DNA of 64,000 nt from Rhodobacterales bacterium. Its GTDB lineage: Bacteria > Pseudomonadota > Alphaproteobacteria > Rhodobacterales > Rhodobacteraceae. Positions 1 to 8,966 of the stretch are shown in pieces; position 1 is the stretch's first letter, and every line of letters begins with the position of its first letter. The DNA is taken from NCBI GenBank assembly GCA_026400355.1, contig JAPLPE010000019.1, positions 124,001-188,000 of the forward strand, in the 5' to 3' direction. The notes beneath the pieces are model-generated. The model searched no databases. It was not told where the DNA came from and worked only from the letters and a program-made list of their open reading frames with translations. The position numbers were made by a program, and so were the translations under genes.

Positions 1-382
1 TGCCACACCTGCCGTTGGGGTTCATGTGAAAAAGCCGGTGTCCCGCGGCGCTATGGCCGGGTGAAGACCGACATCGCCAAGGTCGGCATTTCGCGGATGC
101 GGGCCTTGTCTTCGCCCGAGGGGCGTTGGGAGATGGCGAGTGCGATCTGCTTGCCAAGGTCTCCTGCCCCCGCCGCGACGGGCGTTCGCCGATCCCCTCG
201 CCCGTGTCACGGGCCGATTGCAGGAAGGCGGGATAGGCGGCCTGTCCGGCGGCGTCGATCTTTTCCACCCGCGCGCGTGTCAGCGGCCCTAGACGGTGCC
301 TGCCCGCCCGCATCGTGCAGAACAGGCAGCCCGAGGCTGCGGCATTCGAAGTCGCACTTTTACCCCGATTGACCCAAAGCCG
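1..382. other. Degenerate segment without an intact gene
   Basis: No complete gene is visible here. Short open stretches on both strands lack recognisable domains and start signals. The minus strand holds a stretch of fairly ordinary-looking protein that changes frame around positions 150-190, which would fit a decayed gene, but I cannot name the family. The segment continues into the SnoaL-like fragment at 383, so the left edge of the window looks like an area of gene decay. Confidence 0.4.
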
Positions 383-511
383 CAGGCATTCGATGATCTG
401 TTCCGGATGAACGGCGGCGTGATTGTCGAGCTCTGGGACGTGATCCAGGCCGTCCCGACCGAAGGCCTTGCCAATGGTAACGGGTTGTTCGGAGGCCTTG
501 ACGCAAACTGA
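383..511 (+). pseudogene. C-terminal scrap of a SnoaL/NTF2-like protein
   Basis: About 42 codons ending in TGA read as the C-terminus of a SnoaL-like (nuclear transport factor 2 fold) protein. The run around residues DLFRMNGG, then ELWDVIQAVP, then NGNGLFGG matches the usual ending of this family (D-x-F-R-x-x-x-G-x-I-x-E-x-W-D-V-x-Q-x-x-P). The N-terminal two thirds of the domain and a start codon are absent, so it is a truncated remnant. Family assignment is from memory of the motif. Confidence 0.6.
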
Positions 512-581
512 GGGCGGTGCGGCCGGTCAGCCAGCCCTGAACACCACAGGCGGAGAATTTCCTCTCCGCCTGAGGAACAGA

Positions 582-1379
582 TCAGCGTTCGGTGCGCTGG
601 CGCAGGCGCTGTTCAATGTTCCGCAGGAATAGCGAGAGGCCGATGGTGATCGTGAGGTAGATGAGCGCCACAACGTTGTAGGTTTCAAGGTAACGGAAAT
701 TGCCTGCCGCTGTGACCTTGCCCAGTTGGGTAATGTCGCTGACGCCAAGGACCGAGACGAGGGAGGAATCCTTGACCATGGCCACGAAATCGTTGCCGAG
801 CGGGGGGAGGATGACCTTGAACGCCTGCGGAAAGACGATGAAGCGGAAGCGGTGCCAGCGGTTGAGGCCCAACGCCTCGCCCGCTTCGATCTGGCCCTTG
901 TCGACGGAGAGCAGACCCGCGCGGAAGATTTCCGACAGGAAAGAGGCGTAGGCAAGCGTAAGTGCGATGACGGCGCGCCAGAGGAGCGGGAAGTCGCGGG
1001 AGAGGATCGGGTCGCGGCCGAGTTTGGCGAGGACCCAGTTCAGCGCCTCGACCGTGGCGGGGGCGAGGACGAAGGCCACATAGAGGAGCAGGACGATGAT
1101 CGGGATGCCACGCATCACCTCGACATAAAGCCGGGCGGCCTGACGGAGGATGAGGGAGCCCGAGAGTTGGGCGAGGGCCAGACCGAGTCCGAGGAGGCAA
1201 GCCAGTGAGTAGGCGACGATGGTCACCATCACGGTGATCCAGATCCCTTTGGCCAGCGTGCGCAGCACCAGGGCATAGGTTTCAGCCGAGAGCACCTGCC
1301 AGAACAGGTAGAGGCCCGTCATCGCGATGATGACGAGCCACCAGGGAAAATCCTTGTCCTGCGGCGGTGTTGGCACCAT
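582..1379 (-). CDS. Amino-acid ABC transporter permease (HisM/GlnP type)
   Basis: Inner-membrane permease of a polar amino-acid ABC importer, 265 residues, with about five hydrophobic segments. The EAA loop that contacts the ATPase is visible as GQIEAGEALGLNRWHRFRF, followed by the typical FPQAFKVILPPLGNDF. It lies 58 bp downstream of the binding-protein gene in the same direction, so the two are probably co-transcribed. No ATPase gene follows: the sequence to the left is degenerate, so the transporter must borrow an ATPase encoded elsewhere or be incomplete. The ATG at 1379 is chosen as it precedes a natural N-terminal hydrophobic segment. Confidence 0.9.
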   Translation of the reverse strand: MVPTPPQDKDFPWWLVIIAMTGLYLFWQVLSAETYALVLRTLAKGIWITVMVTIVAYSLACLLGLGLALAQLSGSLILRQAARLYVEVMRGIPIIVLLLYVAFVLAPATVEALNWVLAKLGRDPILSRDFPLLWRAVIALTLAYASFLSEIFRAGLLSVDKGQIEAGEALGLNRWHRFRFIVFPQAFKVILPPLGNDFVAMVKDSSLVSVLGVSDITQLGKVTAAGNFRYLETYNVVALIYLTITIGLSLFLRNIEQRLRQRTER

Positions 1380-1437
1380 CAGCGGGGCAGCCCGAAAAGA
1401 CGCACGGGCGCCCGCTTATGACCGGGATTGATGGGCT

Positions 1438-2223
1438 TCATTCACCCATCTTGTACTCGAGGAACCACTTGGTGTTCAGCGCATCGAGCGTGCCGTCGGC
1501 GGCGAGGGACGCGATGGCTGCGTTGATCGGGACGACGAGATCGGAGCCTTTGGGGAAGATGAAACCGAAATCTTCGGTCCCGAGCGGTTCGCCGACCAGC
1601 TTGAGCCCGCCGTCGGAGGCTTCGACATATCCGGCGCCTGCAGTACCGTCAGTCAGGACAAGATCCACGTCGCCAGCGCGAAGTGCCTGAACGGTGGCAC
1701 CGAAGGTTTCGAACAGCTTGATGCGCGGGTTGGCTTCGTCACCGTCAAGTACGTCATAGACGCCGACATAGAAGGGGGTCGTTCCGGGCTGGGCGGCCAT
1801 CAGGAGTTCTGCGTTGGCTGCAAAGGAGGCTGCGTCGGTGAAACGCTCTTCATCGCCACGCACCATCATGACCATCTCGCTTGTCATGTACTTGTCCGAG
1901 AAATCGACCATTTCCTTGCGGTCGTCGCGGATCGTGATGCCGGTCATCCCGAGGTCGTACTGGCCTTCGGACACGGCGGGGATCATGGCGTCCCAGCTGA
2001 TGTTTTCGTAGGTCACGGTCATGTTGAGCCGCTTGGCGATTTCCGCCATTGCGTCATATTCCCAGCCGATGGCCGCGCCGCCGGCATCCAGGAACTGGAG
2101 CGGAGGATAGGCGTTTTCGGTCACGACGGTGATGTTGCGGCCGGCGAGATCAGGCAGGTCTTGCGCGAGCGAGGGAGAGGCAAGGAGCGAACCGGTCAGG
2201 ACGAGAGTTGCGAAAAGCTTCAT
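1438..2223 (-). CDS. Periplasmic amino-acid-binding protein
   Basis: Solute-binding protein of family 3, 261 residues, for the permease just downstream. Residues 1-20 form a signal peptide (short basic N-terminus, hydrophobic core, cleavage after SLA). The mature protein shows the family pattern: [10 protein letters not shown] near the N-terminus, [14 protein letters not shown], then [19 protein letters not shown], and the second-lobe segment [11 protein letters not shown]. It should capture a polar amino acid in the periplasm; the specific ligand cannot be read. A decayed paralogue lies at 4084-4627. Confidence 0.9.
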   Translation of the reverse strand: MKLFATLVLTGSLLASPSLAQDLPDLAGRNITVVTENAYPPLQFLDAGGAAIGWEYDAMAEIAKRLNMTVTYENISWDAMIPAVSEGQYDLGMTGITIRDDRKEMVDFSDKYMTSEMVMMVRGDEERFTDAASFAANAELLMAAQPGTTPFYVGVYDVLDGDEANPRIKLFETFGATVQALRAGDVDLVLTDGTAGAGYVEASDGGLKLVGEPLGTEDFGFIFPKGSDLVVPINAAIASLAADGTLDALNTKWFLEYKMGE

Positions 2224-2434
2224 GTCATTTCCTCATGTGTTGAACTGACGGTCGAATATGACGGTGGGAGCGGTGTTGGCAAGCATGTGTGTCGACTGAT
2301 TTCAGGTCGCGAGAGACAGAAGAATTTCCTACTACGGCAAAATGTGCCATCGCGGGCGGGCATTGGCGGAAAAGCGGGTCTTCTGTTTACATTCGACCGG
2401 CACGATGGCGGACGACCAAAGCAAGAGAGTCCTG

Positions 2435-3961
2435 ATGACAATACGCCGGATTCGTCATTATACCCTGATGACCTTCGCCGCCATGCTGGCCAGTCCTTCT
2501 GTCGCGGAGGAGCCTGTGACCCTTCGGGTGATGACCTTCAACGTCTGGTATGGTGGCGAGCAGGTCGATTTCAACAAGGTGATCGCGGCCATCCGGGCGG
2601 CCGATGCCGATATCGTCGGACTGCAGGAACCCGACGGGAATACGATACGGATCGCGGCGGCGGCGGGGTACAGTTACGTTGATCTGCGGCGGCACATCAT
2701 TTCGCGTTATCCGCTGTTTGATTCTGGGTTGGGCCAGCGGACAGAGACCGGACAGACCGTGTATTCGCTGGCCGGGTTGGATGGGGATGCGGTGCAGGCC
2801 TGGGCACTGGTGGCACCGGGGAAGGTGGTGGGTGTTGCAAACCTGCATCTGACCTCTGATCCTTATGGGCCGAATGCCGTACGTGACGGCGAACCGCTGG
2901 CGGCGGTGCTGCAGGTCGAACTGGACACGCGGATGCCTGAGATCGAGCCATTTGCTGCGGCGCTGAGGCCGCTGGTCGCAGCGGGGGTGCCCTTGTTCGT
3001 GACGGGTGATTTCAATTCGCCGTCACATCTGGACTGGACGGAGGCCACGGTCGGCCTGTTGCCCGAGCGGTTGTTTCCGGTGGCCTGGCCGGTGTCGCAG
3101 GTGATGACCGAGGCAGGGTTCACCGACAGTTACCGAGTGGCCCATCCCGATCCGCTTGCTGTGCCGGGTCTGACCTATTCGCCGGGTTTTCCGCATCCCG
3201 CGATGCTGGAAGGCGAGCCGATGGACCGGATCGACTATGTCTATGCCGCCCATGCCGAAACCGTTTCATCCGAGATCGTGGGCGAAGCGGGCGGTCCGGA
3301 TGTGGCGATTTCCGTGACGCCATGGCCTTCGGACCATCGGGCGGTTGTTTCGACGTTCACCGTTACGCCGATGGAAGCACCGGCATTGGTCGCGGTCGAG
3401 CCGCGTCTGGTGACGGAAGGCGCGTTCTTTCTTGTCCGGGTGAACAGTCCGGAGCGGGCCGACTGGGCCGTCAGCATCGTGCCGCGCGGCGGCGACGTGG
3501 CAAACGATGTGATCACTGGTGTCGAGGGGATCGAGGCCTATTGGCGGTCGAGCGTGAAGTTCTCGACCTTTGGTCTGGCACCGGGTGCCTATGATGCTGT
3601 GATGCTTGATGTCGAAGGAAAGGAAATCGCCCGGACCCAGTTTTCGGTCGTGGCCGAGGGCGGCGATGCGACAGTGACGGTCGTGACGCCTGAAGTGAAG
3701 GTGGGCGATCCGGTGACAGTGCGCTGGGCGGGCGCGCCGGGCATGCGGTTCGACTGGATCGGAATTTACCGGCGGGGAGAACCCAGCGTCTATAACTATC
3801 TGGCCTTCGCCTATACCGGGGCGACGCTGGAAGGCGAGATCAGGCTGACGCCAGACCTATACTATGAAGAACTGGGCCCGGGGGACTATGAGATGCGGCT
3901 GATGGCGGATGACGCCTATATGACGCTGGCGGCTGCGCCCTTTACCATCACGGCCCCATGA
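2435..3961 (+). CDS. Secreted endonuclease/exonuclease/phosphatase-family protein
   Basis: 508 residues. A signal peptide (MTIRRIRHY, hydrophobic core, cleavage near SVA-EE) precedes an EEP metal-dependent phosphodiesterase fold. Visible active-site elements are FNVWYGG, the metal-binding Glu in GLQEPDG, GDFNSPSHLDW, DRIDYVYA and the terminal SDHRAVVSTF. After about residue 310 come two beta-rich segments resembling immunoglobulin-like modules. The substrate (nucleic acid, phospholipid or inositol phosphate) is unknown. I chose ATG 2435 over an upstream in-frame ATG at 2342 or 2405 because only this one starts directly at a signal peptide and has a purine-rich stretch (AAGAGAG) before it. Confidence 0.8.
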   Translation: MTIRRIRHYTLMTFAAMLASPSVAEEPVTLRVMTFNVWYGGEQVDFNKVIAAIRAADADIVGLQEPDGNTIRIAAAAGYSYVDLRRHIISRYPLFDSGLGQRTETGQTVYSLAGLDGDAVQAWALVAPGKVVGVANLHLTSDPYGPNAVRDGEPLAAVLQVELDTRMPEIEPFAAALRPLVAAGVPLFVTGDFNSPSHLDWTEATVGLLPERLFPVAWPVSQVMTEAGFTDSYRVAHPDPLAVPGLTYSPGFPHPAMLEGEPMDRIDYVYAAHAETVSSEIVGEAGGPDVAISVTPWPSDHRAVVSTFTVTPMEAPALVAVEPRLVTEGAFFLVRVNSPERADWAVSIVPRGGDVANDVITGVEGIEAYWRSSVKFSTFGLAPGAYDAVMLDVEGKEIARTQFSVVAEGGDATVTVVTPEVKVGDPVTVRWAGAPGMRFDWIGIYRRGEPSVYNYLAFAYTGATLEGEIRLTPDLYYEELGPGDYEMRLMADDAYMTLAAAPFTITAP

Positions 3962-4083
3962 ACACTGTCCTGTCCGCCGCATACCGGGCAGCCGCGGCGG
4001 GGTTTGAGCGTCATGGTCCGTGTTTCGGCGTAAAGCACACCATGGATCATCATGCGGCCGCCGGGCCCTTCGCCCGCGGCGGC

Positions 4084-4627
4084 GCGGTGCCGTTGGTCAG
4101 GACGAGGTCGACGTCACCGGGCTTGAGGGCCTTCACGCTTGCGCCGAAGGTTTCGAGGAGCTTGATGCGGGGGTTGGCTTAGTTGCCGTCGAGCACTTCA
4201 TAGACGCCGGTGTGGAAGGGCGCGGTGCCGGGCTGGGCACCGACCAGAAGGTCGGGATTTGCCACAAAGGAGGCGGCGTAGGTCAAGCGGTCTTTGTCGC
4301 GGCGCACCATCATGACGGTCTGGCTGGCCATGCAGGAATCCGAGCAATCGACCATCTCCTTGCGGTCGTCGCGGATGATGATCCCGGTCATGCCCATGTC
4401 CTGCTGGCCTTCCTACACGGCCGGAACCATCGCGTCCGAGCTGATGCTCTCATGGACACCGTCGCGTTCAGCCGCTTTGGCGATCTCGGCTATCGCGTCA
4501 TATTCCCAGCCGATCGCGTTCCCCGCAGCATCGAGGAACTGCCGCGGCGGATAGGCGTTCTCGGTCATGACGACGATCTCGCGTCATTGCAGGTCGGGCA
4601 GGTCCAGCGCGGCAGCGGCCGAGGCGG
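4084..4627 (-). pseudogene. Decayed paralogue of the amino-acid-binding protein
   Basis: Reading the minus strand gives a protein closely similar to the binding protein at 1438-2223: TENAYPP, GWEYDAIAEIAK, then [46 protein letters not shown] and DVDLVLTNGTA. Three in-frame stops interrupt it: TGA after LPDLQ near 4587, TAG after VPAV near 4415, and TAA after VLDGN near 4180. The N-terminus stops inside a would-be signal peptide next to the downstream gene, and the last third is missing. It is dead as one protein and shows that the transporter gene was once duplicated locally. Confidence 0.85.
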
Positions 4628-4629
4628 GG

Positions 4630-5379
4630 TCAGAGCTGGACATGGATATGGTCGTCATGGCGCGCTGCCCGGCAGCCCTGGAAGCGCAGCCTGTCCGAGG
4701 CAAGGCCAAGGCGCGCGGCCAGCGGCGGCTCGAGAAAGACCTTGCCCACGCGCGGATCATCAAGCAGCGCCTGGGTCAGCGCGGCGGTCCGCCCGGGCTC
4801 GAAGGGGCGGTCCGGGAAGAGGGGCTGCAGCCAGCCCATCCCCCAGCGCAAGGTGAGCCGAACAGGCGGGCAATCCGAGGCGCCGTCGGTCTCGAACGCC
4901 CAGTAGCCGATGGGTGAGCGCGTGACCCCCGGCAGGTAGGCCCCGGCGCTGTCGGTGTAGAAGAAGGCGAAGTCGAGCTTTTCGCCATCGTCATGGCTTA
5001 GATGCGGCAGGAGCGGCATGCCGTCGAGAAAGGGGAAACCGCCGTCCAGCGCGAGCGTCACCGTGCCGGGATAGGCGTCTGCGACCCGCGCTGCGGCATC
5101 TTCGGCCACCGCTGCCAGTTCGGGTGTCACGAAGTTGCGCAAGGTCGCGCAGTAGAGCGGCGATTGCATGCGCAGGGTGTCGCCCGTGCAGGGCAGCGCG
5201 ACGCGTCCGGCCAAAGGCGCAAGCGCCTGGGCCGCGGCCCAGAGCACGAGGAAGGCGCCAAGAAAGATCGGCACCCGCCAGCGCCGGACCGTGAGCGACA
5301 GCGCCCAGGCGATGCCGCCAAGCTGGGTCAGCACCGTCAGCAGGACGATCATGGATCCGTGCAGGATGATCCGGCCCAT
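4630..5379 (-). CDS. Membrane-anchored LAS-type metallopeptidase-like protein
   Basis: 249 residues. Two hydrophobic segments lie near the N-terminus (about residues 4-25 and 35-53), then a soluble domain. Two short motifs resemble the zinc site of LAS peptidases (D-Ala-D-Ala carboxypeptidase, MepA, lysostaphin): LSHDDGEKLDF has the His-x6-Asp spacing, and the C-terminal HDDHIHVQL supplies His-x-His. This suggests a zinc peptidase acting on cell-wall peptides in the periplasm, but the rest of the domain is not clearly a known family. ATG 5379 is preceded by GAAAGG at good spacing; an upstream in-frame ATG at 5424 is less likely. Confidence 0.65.
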   Translation of the reverse strand: MGRIILHGSMIVLLTVLTQLGGIAWALSLTVRRWRVPIFLGAFLVLWAAAQALAPLAGRVALPCTGDTLRMQSPLYCATLRNFVTPELAAVAEDAAARVADAYPGTVTLALDGGFPFLDGMPLLPHLSHDDGEKLDFAFFYTDSAGAYLPGVTRSPIGYWAFETDGASDCPPVRLTLRWGMGWLQPLFPDRPFEPGRTAALTQALLDDPRVGKVFLEPPLAARLGLASDRLRFQGCRAARHDDHIHVQL

Positions 5380-5401
5380 CGCCGCCCCTTTCGTTGCGTG
5401 C

Positions 5402-6454
5402 CTACCGGGCGGGTTGCACAGCACTGCAGGCCGGGCACCCTTCGCGTCGGTGCAGCGTGATCACCCGAGTCTCGGCATTTAGCCCATCCCAGATGAGAAG
5501 CCGCCCGCACAGGCCCTCGCCGGCCCCTGTGATGGCCTTGACCGCCTCGAGCGCCATGATCGACCCGATCACCCCCGGCAGGGGACCTGCCACCCCGGAC
5601 TCGGCGCAGGAGGGCACCAGCGCGCGGTCGGGGGCTGTCGGAAAGACGCAGGCGAAGCAGGGCCCGCCACGGGCGGGGTCGTAAAGGCTGACCTGCCCTT
5701 CCCATTGGGTCAGGGCCCCGGCGATCAGCGGCTTGGCGAGGTGAGCGGCCACCCGGTTGACGAGGTAGCGCGTCTCGAAATTGTCCGACCCGTCGAGGAT
5801 GAGATCATAATCGGCGAAAAGTGTGGCCGCGATCTCGGCCGTGAGGCGGCGGTTGTAGGGGTGGACAGTGATGTGGGGGTTCTGGGCGGTCATTGCGGCC
5901 ATGGCCGACATGACCTTGGGCTGGCCGATCATCGCGTCGGTGTGGATGACCTGCCGCTGCAGGTTGGCGTTTTCCACGGTGTCGTCATCGATCACGCCGA
6001 TTGTGCCGACACCGGCTGCGGCGAGATACTGGAGCGCGGGTGCGCCAAGGCCTCCTGCCCCGATGACGAGGACGCGGGCGTTTTTCAGCGCCTTTTGCCC
6101 CGGCCCGCCGATTTCGCGCAGGATGATGTGGCGGGCGTAACGGTCGAGTTCGGACTCGGAAAAGCTGCTGGGACGGACGTGTTCGGGTGCCGGGGCAAGA
6201 TTGGCGCGGGCGCGGAGGGCCGAAAGGCCCTTGCGGTAGAGCCAGATGACCCCGGCGAAGGAGAGGAGGAGGAACCAGAAGGCGGGGCTCCTGCCCGTCG
6301 CCTCTCGCAACGGATGGCCGTCGGGGAGGAGGAGTTGTTCGGCCAGAACGGCGCAAAGGAGGATGCCGATCATGATGAGGCGCGCGCGGACCGGGGCCTT
6401 CATCAGCGCGCCGATGCCCCAGAGCGTGGCCGCCATCACGCCGACAAGGATCAC
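5402..6454 (-). CDS. MoeB/ThiF/HesA-family adenylyltransferase with membrane N-terminus
   Basis: 350 residues. The E1-like domain starts near residue 100: glycine-rich ATP site [19 protein letters not shown], acidic [16 protein letters not shown], then [12 protein letters not shown], and two zinc-binding pairs (CFAC and CPAC). This enzyme class adenylates the C-terminal glycine of a ubiquitin-like sulfur carrier (MoaD or ThiS). The first 80 residues instead hold about three hydrophobic helices, so the enzyme may be membrane-tethered. The GTG start at 6454 overlaps the dut stop (GTGA); an ATG at 6436 is the alternative. MoeB is the likelier role but ThiF cannot be excluded. Confidence 0.8.
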   Translation of the reverse strand: MILVGVMAATLWGIGALMKAPVRARLIMIGILLCAVLAEQLLLPDGHPLREATGRSPAFWFLLLSFAGVIWLYRKGLSALRARANLAPAPEHVRPSSFSESELDRYARHIILREIGGPGQKALKNARVLVIGAGGLGAPALQYLAAAGVGTIGVIDDDTVENANLQRQVIHTDAMIGQPKVMSAMAAMTAQNPHITVHPYNRRLTAEIAATLFADYDLILDGSDNFETRYLVNRVAAHLAKPLIAGALTQWEGQVSLYDPARGGPCFACVFPTAPDRALVPSCAESGVAGPLPGVIGSIMALEAVKAITGAGEGLCGRLLIWDGLNAETRVITLHRREGCPACSAVQPAR

Positions 6455-6918
6455 GGTTTGACCCCAGTGGAGCCAAAGCCGCCAGTGCCACGGTCGGTTT
6501 CGGTCAGGATTTCGGTCAGGGTGAAGGTGGCCTGCACGACGGTGGCCACGACGATCTGGGCGATGCGGTCGCCGTGGGCGACATGGAAGGCGGCGTCGCC
6601 TGCATTCATCAGGATCACGCCGAGCGGGCCGCGATAATCGCTGTCGATCGTGCCGGGGCTGTTGGGAAGCGCGATGCCGTGTTTGAGCGCGAGGCCCGAG
6701 CGCGGCCTGATCTGCACCTCGAACCCCGGGGGGATTTCGAGGGAGAGGCCGGTGGGGATGAGGGCACGGGCGCCGGGGGCGAGCGTGATGCCGGTGACGC
6801 GGGTCGCGGGGGGAAAATTGGCGCAGAGATCGGCCCCGGCGGCGCCCGGGGTCTGATAGGCCGGGAGCGGCAGGGTGCGGTCGGCTTCGGACAGCCAAAG
6901 AAGCTTGACTGCGGTCAT
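6451..6918 (-). CDS. dut: Deoxyuridine 5'-triphosphate nucleotidohydrolase (dUTPase)
   Basis: Hydrolyses dUTP to dUMP and pyrophosphate in the cytoplasm, keeping uracil out of DNA and feeding thymidylate synthesis. At 155 residues it is the usual length of the homotrimeric enzyme. The five conserved motifs are visible, including [11 protein letters not shown], the uracil-pocket segment GTIDSDYRG and the flexible C-terminal arm [10 protein letters not shown]. It sits directly downstream of coaBC (3 bp between stop and start), an arrangement that is common in bacteria, and overlaps the MoeB-like gene by 4 bp. Confidence 0.95.
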   Translation of the reverse strand: MTAVKLLWLSEADRTLPLPAYQTPGAAGADLCANFPPATRVTGITLAPGARALIPTGLSLEIPPGFEVQIRPRSGLALKHGIALPNSPGTIDSDYRGPLGVILMNAGDAAFHVAHGDRIAQIVVATVVQATFTLTEILTETDRGTGGFGSTGVKP

Positions 6919-6921
6919 TTG

Positions 6922-8118
6922 TCAGACGCCCAGGGCCGTGGCGATGCGTTGGGCCAGGCGGCGGGCGACCTCATCCTTGCCCATGCGGGGCCAGGTTTCG
7001 GCGCCTTCGGAGGTGATGAGTATGACGGCATTTTCCGTCCCGCCCATGATGCCGGTTTCGGGCGAAACATCATTGCCCACGATCCAGTCGCAGCCCTTGC
7101 GCTGCCGTTTGGCGGTGGCATGGGCCAGCACGTCGTCGGTTTCGGCGGCAAAGCCCACGACGAGCGTGGGGCGGCCCGTCGTCATGTGCGAGACGGTGGC
7201 GAGTATGTCGGCGTTTTCGGCAAAGCTAAGGGTGGGGAGTGCTCCTGCGACCTTCTTGATCTTGTGGTCCGAGGCGGTGGTGACGCGCCAGTCCGCCACG
7301 GCGGCAGCAAAGACGGCGGCATCGGCGGGAAGGGCGGCATCGACGGCGGTGAGCATCTGGGCTGCGGTTTCGACGTTGATCACCCTGACACCCTGCGGGG
7401 GCGGGACAGAGGCGGGGCCGGTGACGAAGGTTACATCCGCGCCGAGGGCGGCGAGGGCGGCGGCGATGGCAGTTCCTTGAGCGCCCGATGAGCGGTTGGC
7501 GATATAGCGCACAGGGTCGATTGGTTCGTGTGTCGGGCCAGAGGTCACGAGGATATGGCGGCCCTTGAGCGGGCCGTGCGTCAGGGCGGCGTCGATGGCG
7601 TCGATGATGACTGGCACCTCGGCCATGCGGCCGGGGCCGAATTCGCCGCAAGCCATGACGCCGTCGTCCGGCCCTGCAAAAAGGATGCCGTCGGCGCGGA
7701 GGGTGGCGATGTTGCGCTGGGTGGCGGCGTGAGTCCACATGCGGACGTTCATAGCTGGGGCGAGGAGGACGCACTTGTCCGTCGCCAGAAGGAGTGTGGA
7801 GGCGAGGTCATTGGCAAGACCCGAGGCCATTTTCGCCATGAGATCGGCGGTGGCGGGGGCCACGACGATCAGGTCGGCGGCACGGGAGAGTTCGATATGG
7901 CCCATTTCAGCCTCGGACGTCAGATCGAAAAGGTCCTGATGAACCTTGACCCCGGCGAGGGCCGAAACGCTGAGCGGGGTGACAAATTCGGCGCCGGAGC
8001 GGGTGAGGACAGGGGTCACGGCGACGCCACGGTCGCGCAAGCGGCGGATGAGGTCGAGCGATTTGTAGGCCGCGATGCCGCCGCCGATGATGAGAAGGAC
8101 GTGTTTTCCGGCCAGCAT
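6922..8118 (-). CDS. coaBC: Bifunctional phosphopantothenoylcysteine decarboxylase / phosphopantothenate-cysteine ligase
   Basis: 398 residues; performs two consecutive steps of coenzyme A synthesis. The N-terminal CoaC half is a flavoprotein with the start GKHVLLIIGGGIAAYK, the active-site His in MGHIELSR and the substrate-clamp motif PAMN. The C-terminal CoaB half shows TSGPTHEPIDPVRYIANRSSG and the KIKK lysine motif, followed by GNDVSPETGIMG. ATG 8118 was chosen over 8172 because AAAGGGA lies 7 bp upstream and the flavodoxin-like strand starts at once. Confidence 0.95.
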   Translation of the reverse strand: MLAGKHVLLIIGGGIAAYKSLDLIRRLRDRGVAVTPVLTRSGAEFVTPLSVSALAGVKVHQDLFDLTSEAEMGHIELSRAADLIVVAPATADLMAKMASGLANDLASTLLLATDKCVLLAPAMNVRMWTHAATQRNIATLRADGILFAGPDDGVMACGEFGPGRMAEVPVIIDAIDAALTHGPLKGRHILVTSGPTHEPIDPVRYIANRSSGAQGTAIAAALAALGADVTFVTGPASVPPPQGVRVINVETAAQMLTAVDAALPADAAVFAAAVADWRVTTASDHKIKKVAGALPTLSFAENADILATVSHMTTGRPTLVVGFAAETDDVLAHATAKRQRKGCDWIVGNDVSPETGIMGGTENAVILITSEGAETWPRMGKDEVARRLAQRIATALGV

Positions 8119-8177
8119 CGCGTTCCCTTTGTTCGGTGTGGTGATGTTAGGCCGATCGGGGGGGCGGGGCAACCGCG

Positions 8178-8966
8178 CTACTCAAAGGCAAGGCAGGGGT
8201 CGGGGCGCGGAGCGGGGGCGGTTTCGGCCCAGGCGTCGAAGGGGAAGGCGTCGGGCAGGTTGCCGGTTTCGAAGAGGCCAATGGAGTATACGCTCAGATC
8301 AGGTGCGGCGACGGCAAGGTAGGCCGGGATGCCCCGATCGCGGCGGGCGTGGCCGTTGCCAGTGATGACGACGACGGGCCCGCCGGTATCGGCGAGCGCC
8401 TTCAGGGTGACGCGGGCGAGTTCTGCATCCCGCAGGCGCTGGGCCGCGACAAAGCCGGGCAGGATTTCTGGCGGGAGCGCGCCGCAATGGGCGTCAGCCT
8501 GTTCGGCCTCTTGCGCGGCCTGATCTTCGGGGGAAAGGGGTTGGTCGAGGCCGAAGCGGGGCGCGTCGGGGCCGAAGACTGCGGCGGCGCCCTGTTGGAA
8601 CGCCTGCTGGGCGAGATGGCGGGGGACGGCGGCGCCGTAGATCGCGGTGTCGCCTGTGGCATCAAAGACGGGGGAGTAGATGGCGAAATCGGGCCAGCCG
8701 GAGTCCTCCCATTGCAGGACGTCGCCAAGGTTGGTGCGGTTGTAGGGAGTCGCACGCGAAGCCTGATCGGCGGTCAACATTTCGAACACGACCGCACTGG
8801 GGGCGAGGGCGGCGATGGTATCGGCCTGGAGCAGGTGGTGTCGGGGGTTATCGTGTATTTCTCCCACGATAACCACGGGATGACCTGCCGCATCGGGGAA
8901 GGGCAGGTCGGCGGCGGCCGTCCCGGCGAAAAACAGGGCCAGCCCCGCGCCAAGGAAGAGCTTCAT
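8178..8966 (-). CDS. ChaN-family (haem-binding-uptake type) secreted protein
   Basis: 262 residues with a signal peptide (MKLFLGAGLALFFAGTAAA). The mature protein contains VVIVGEIHDNPRHH near the N-terminus, then VVFEMLTADQ, and VVVITGNGHARRDRGIP towards the C-terminus, the hallmark pattern of the ChaN/EreA-like fold, some members of which bind haem at the outer membrane. No lipobox Cys is visible, so it is probably soluble in the periplasm. Its ATG overlaps the rpoH stop (ATGA), placing it in the rpoH transcript; the functional reason for this link is not evident. Confidence 0.75.
   Translation of the reverse strand: MKLFLGAGLALFFAGTAAADLPFPDAAGHPVVIVGEIHDNPRHHLLQADTIAALAPSAVVFEMLTADQASRATPYNRTNLGDVLQWEDSGWPDFAIYSPVFDATGDTAIYGAAVPRHLAQQAFQQGAAAVFGPDAPRFGLDQPLSPEDQAAQEAEQADAHCGALPPEILPGFVAAQRLRDAELARVTLKALADTGGPVVVITGNGHARRDRGIPAYLAVAAPDLSVYSIGLFETGNLPDAFPFDAWAETAPAPRPDPCLAFE

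Noticed and set aside
4020-4856. A 278-codon plus-strand frame across the dead binding-protein gene
   Set aside because: The minus-strand reading clearly matches the paralogue at 1438-2223; the plus-strand frame is its shadow.
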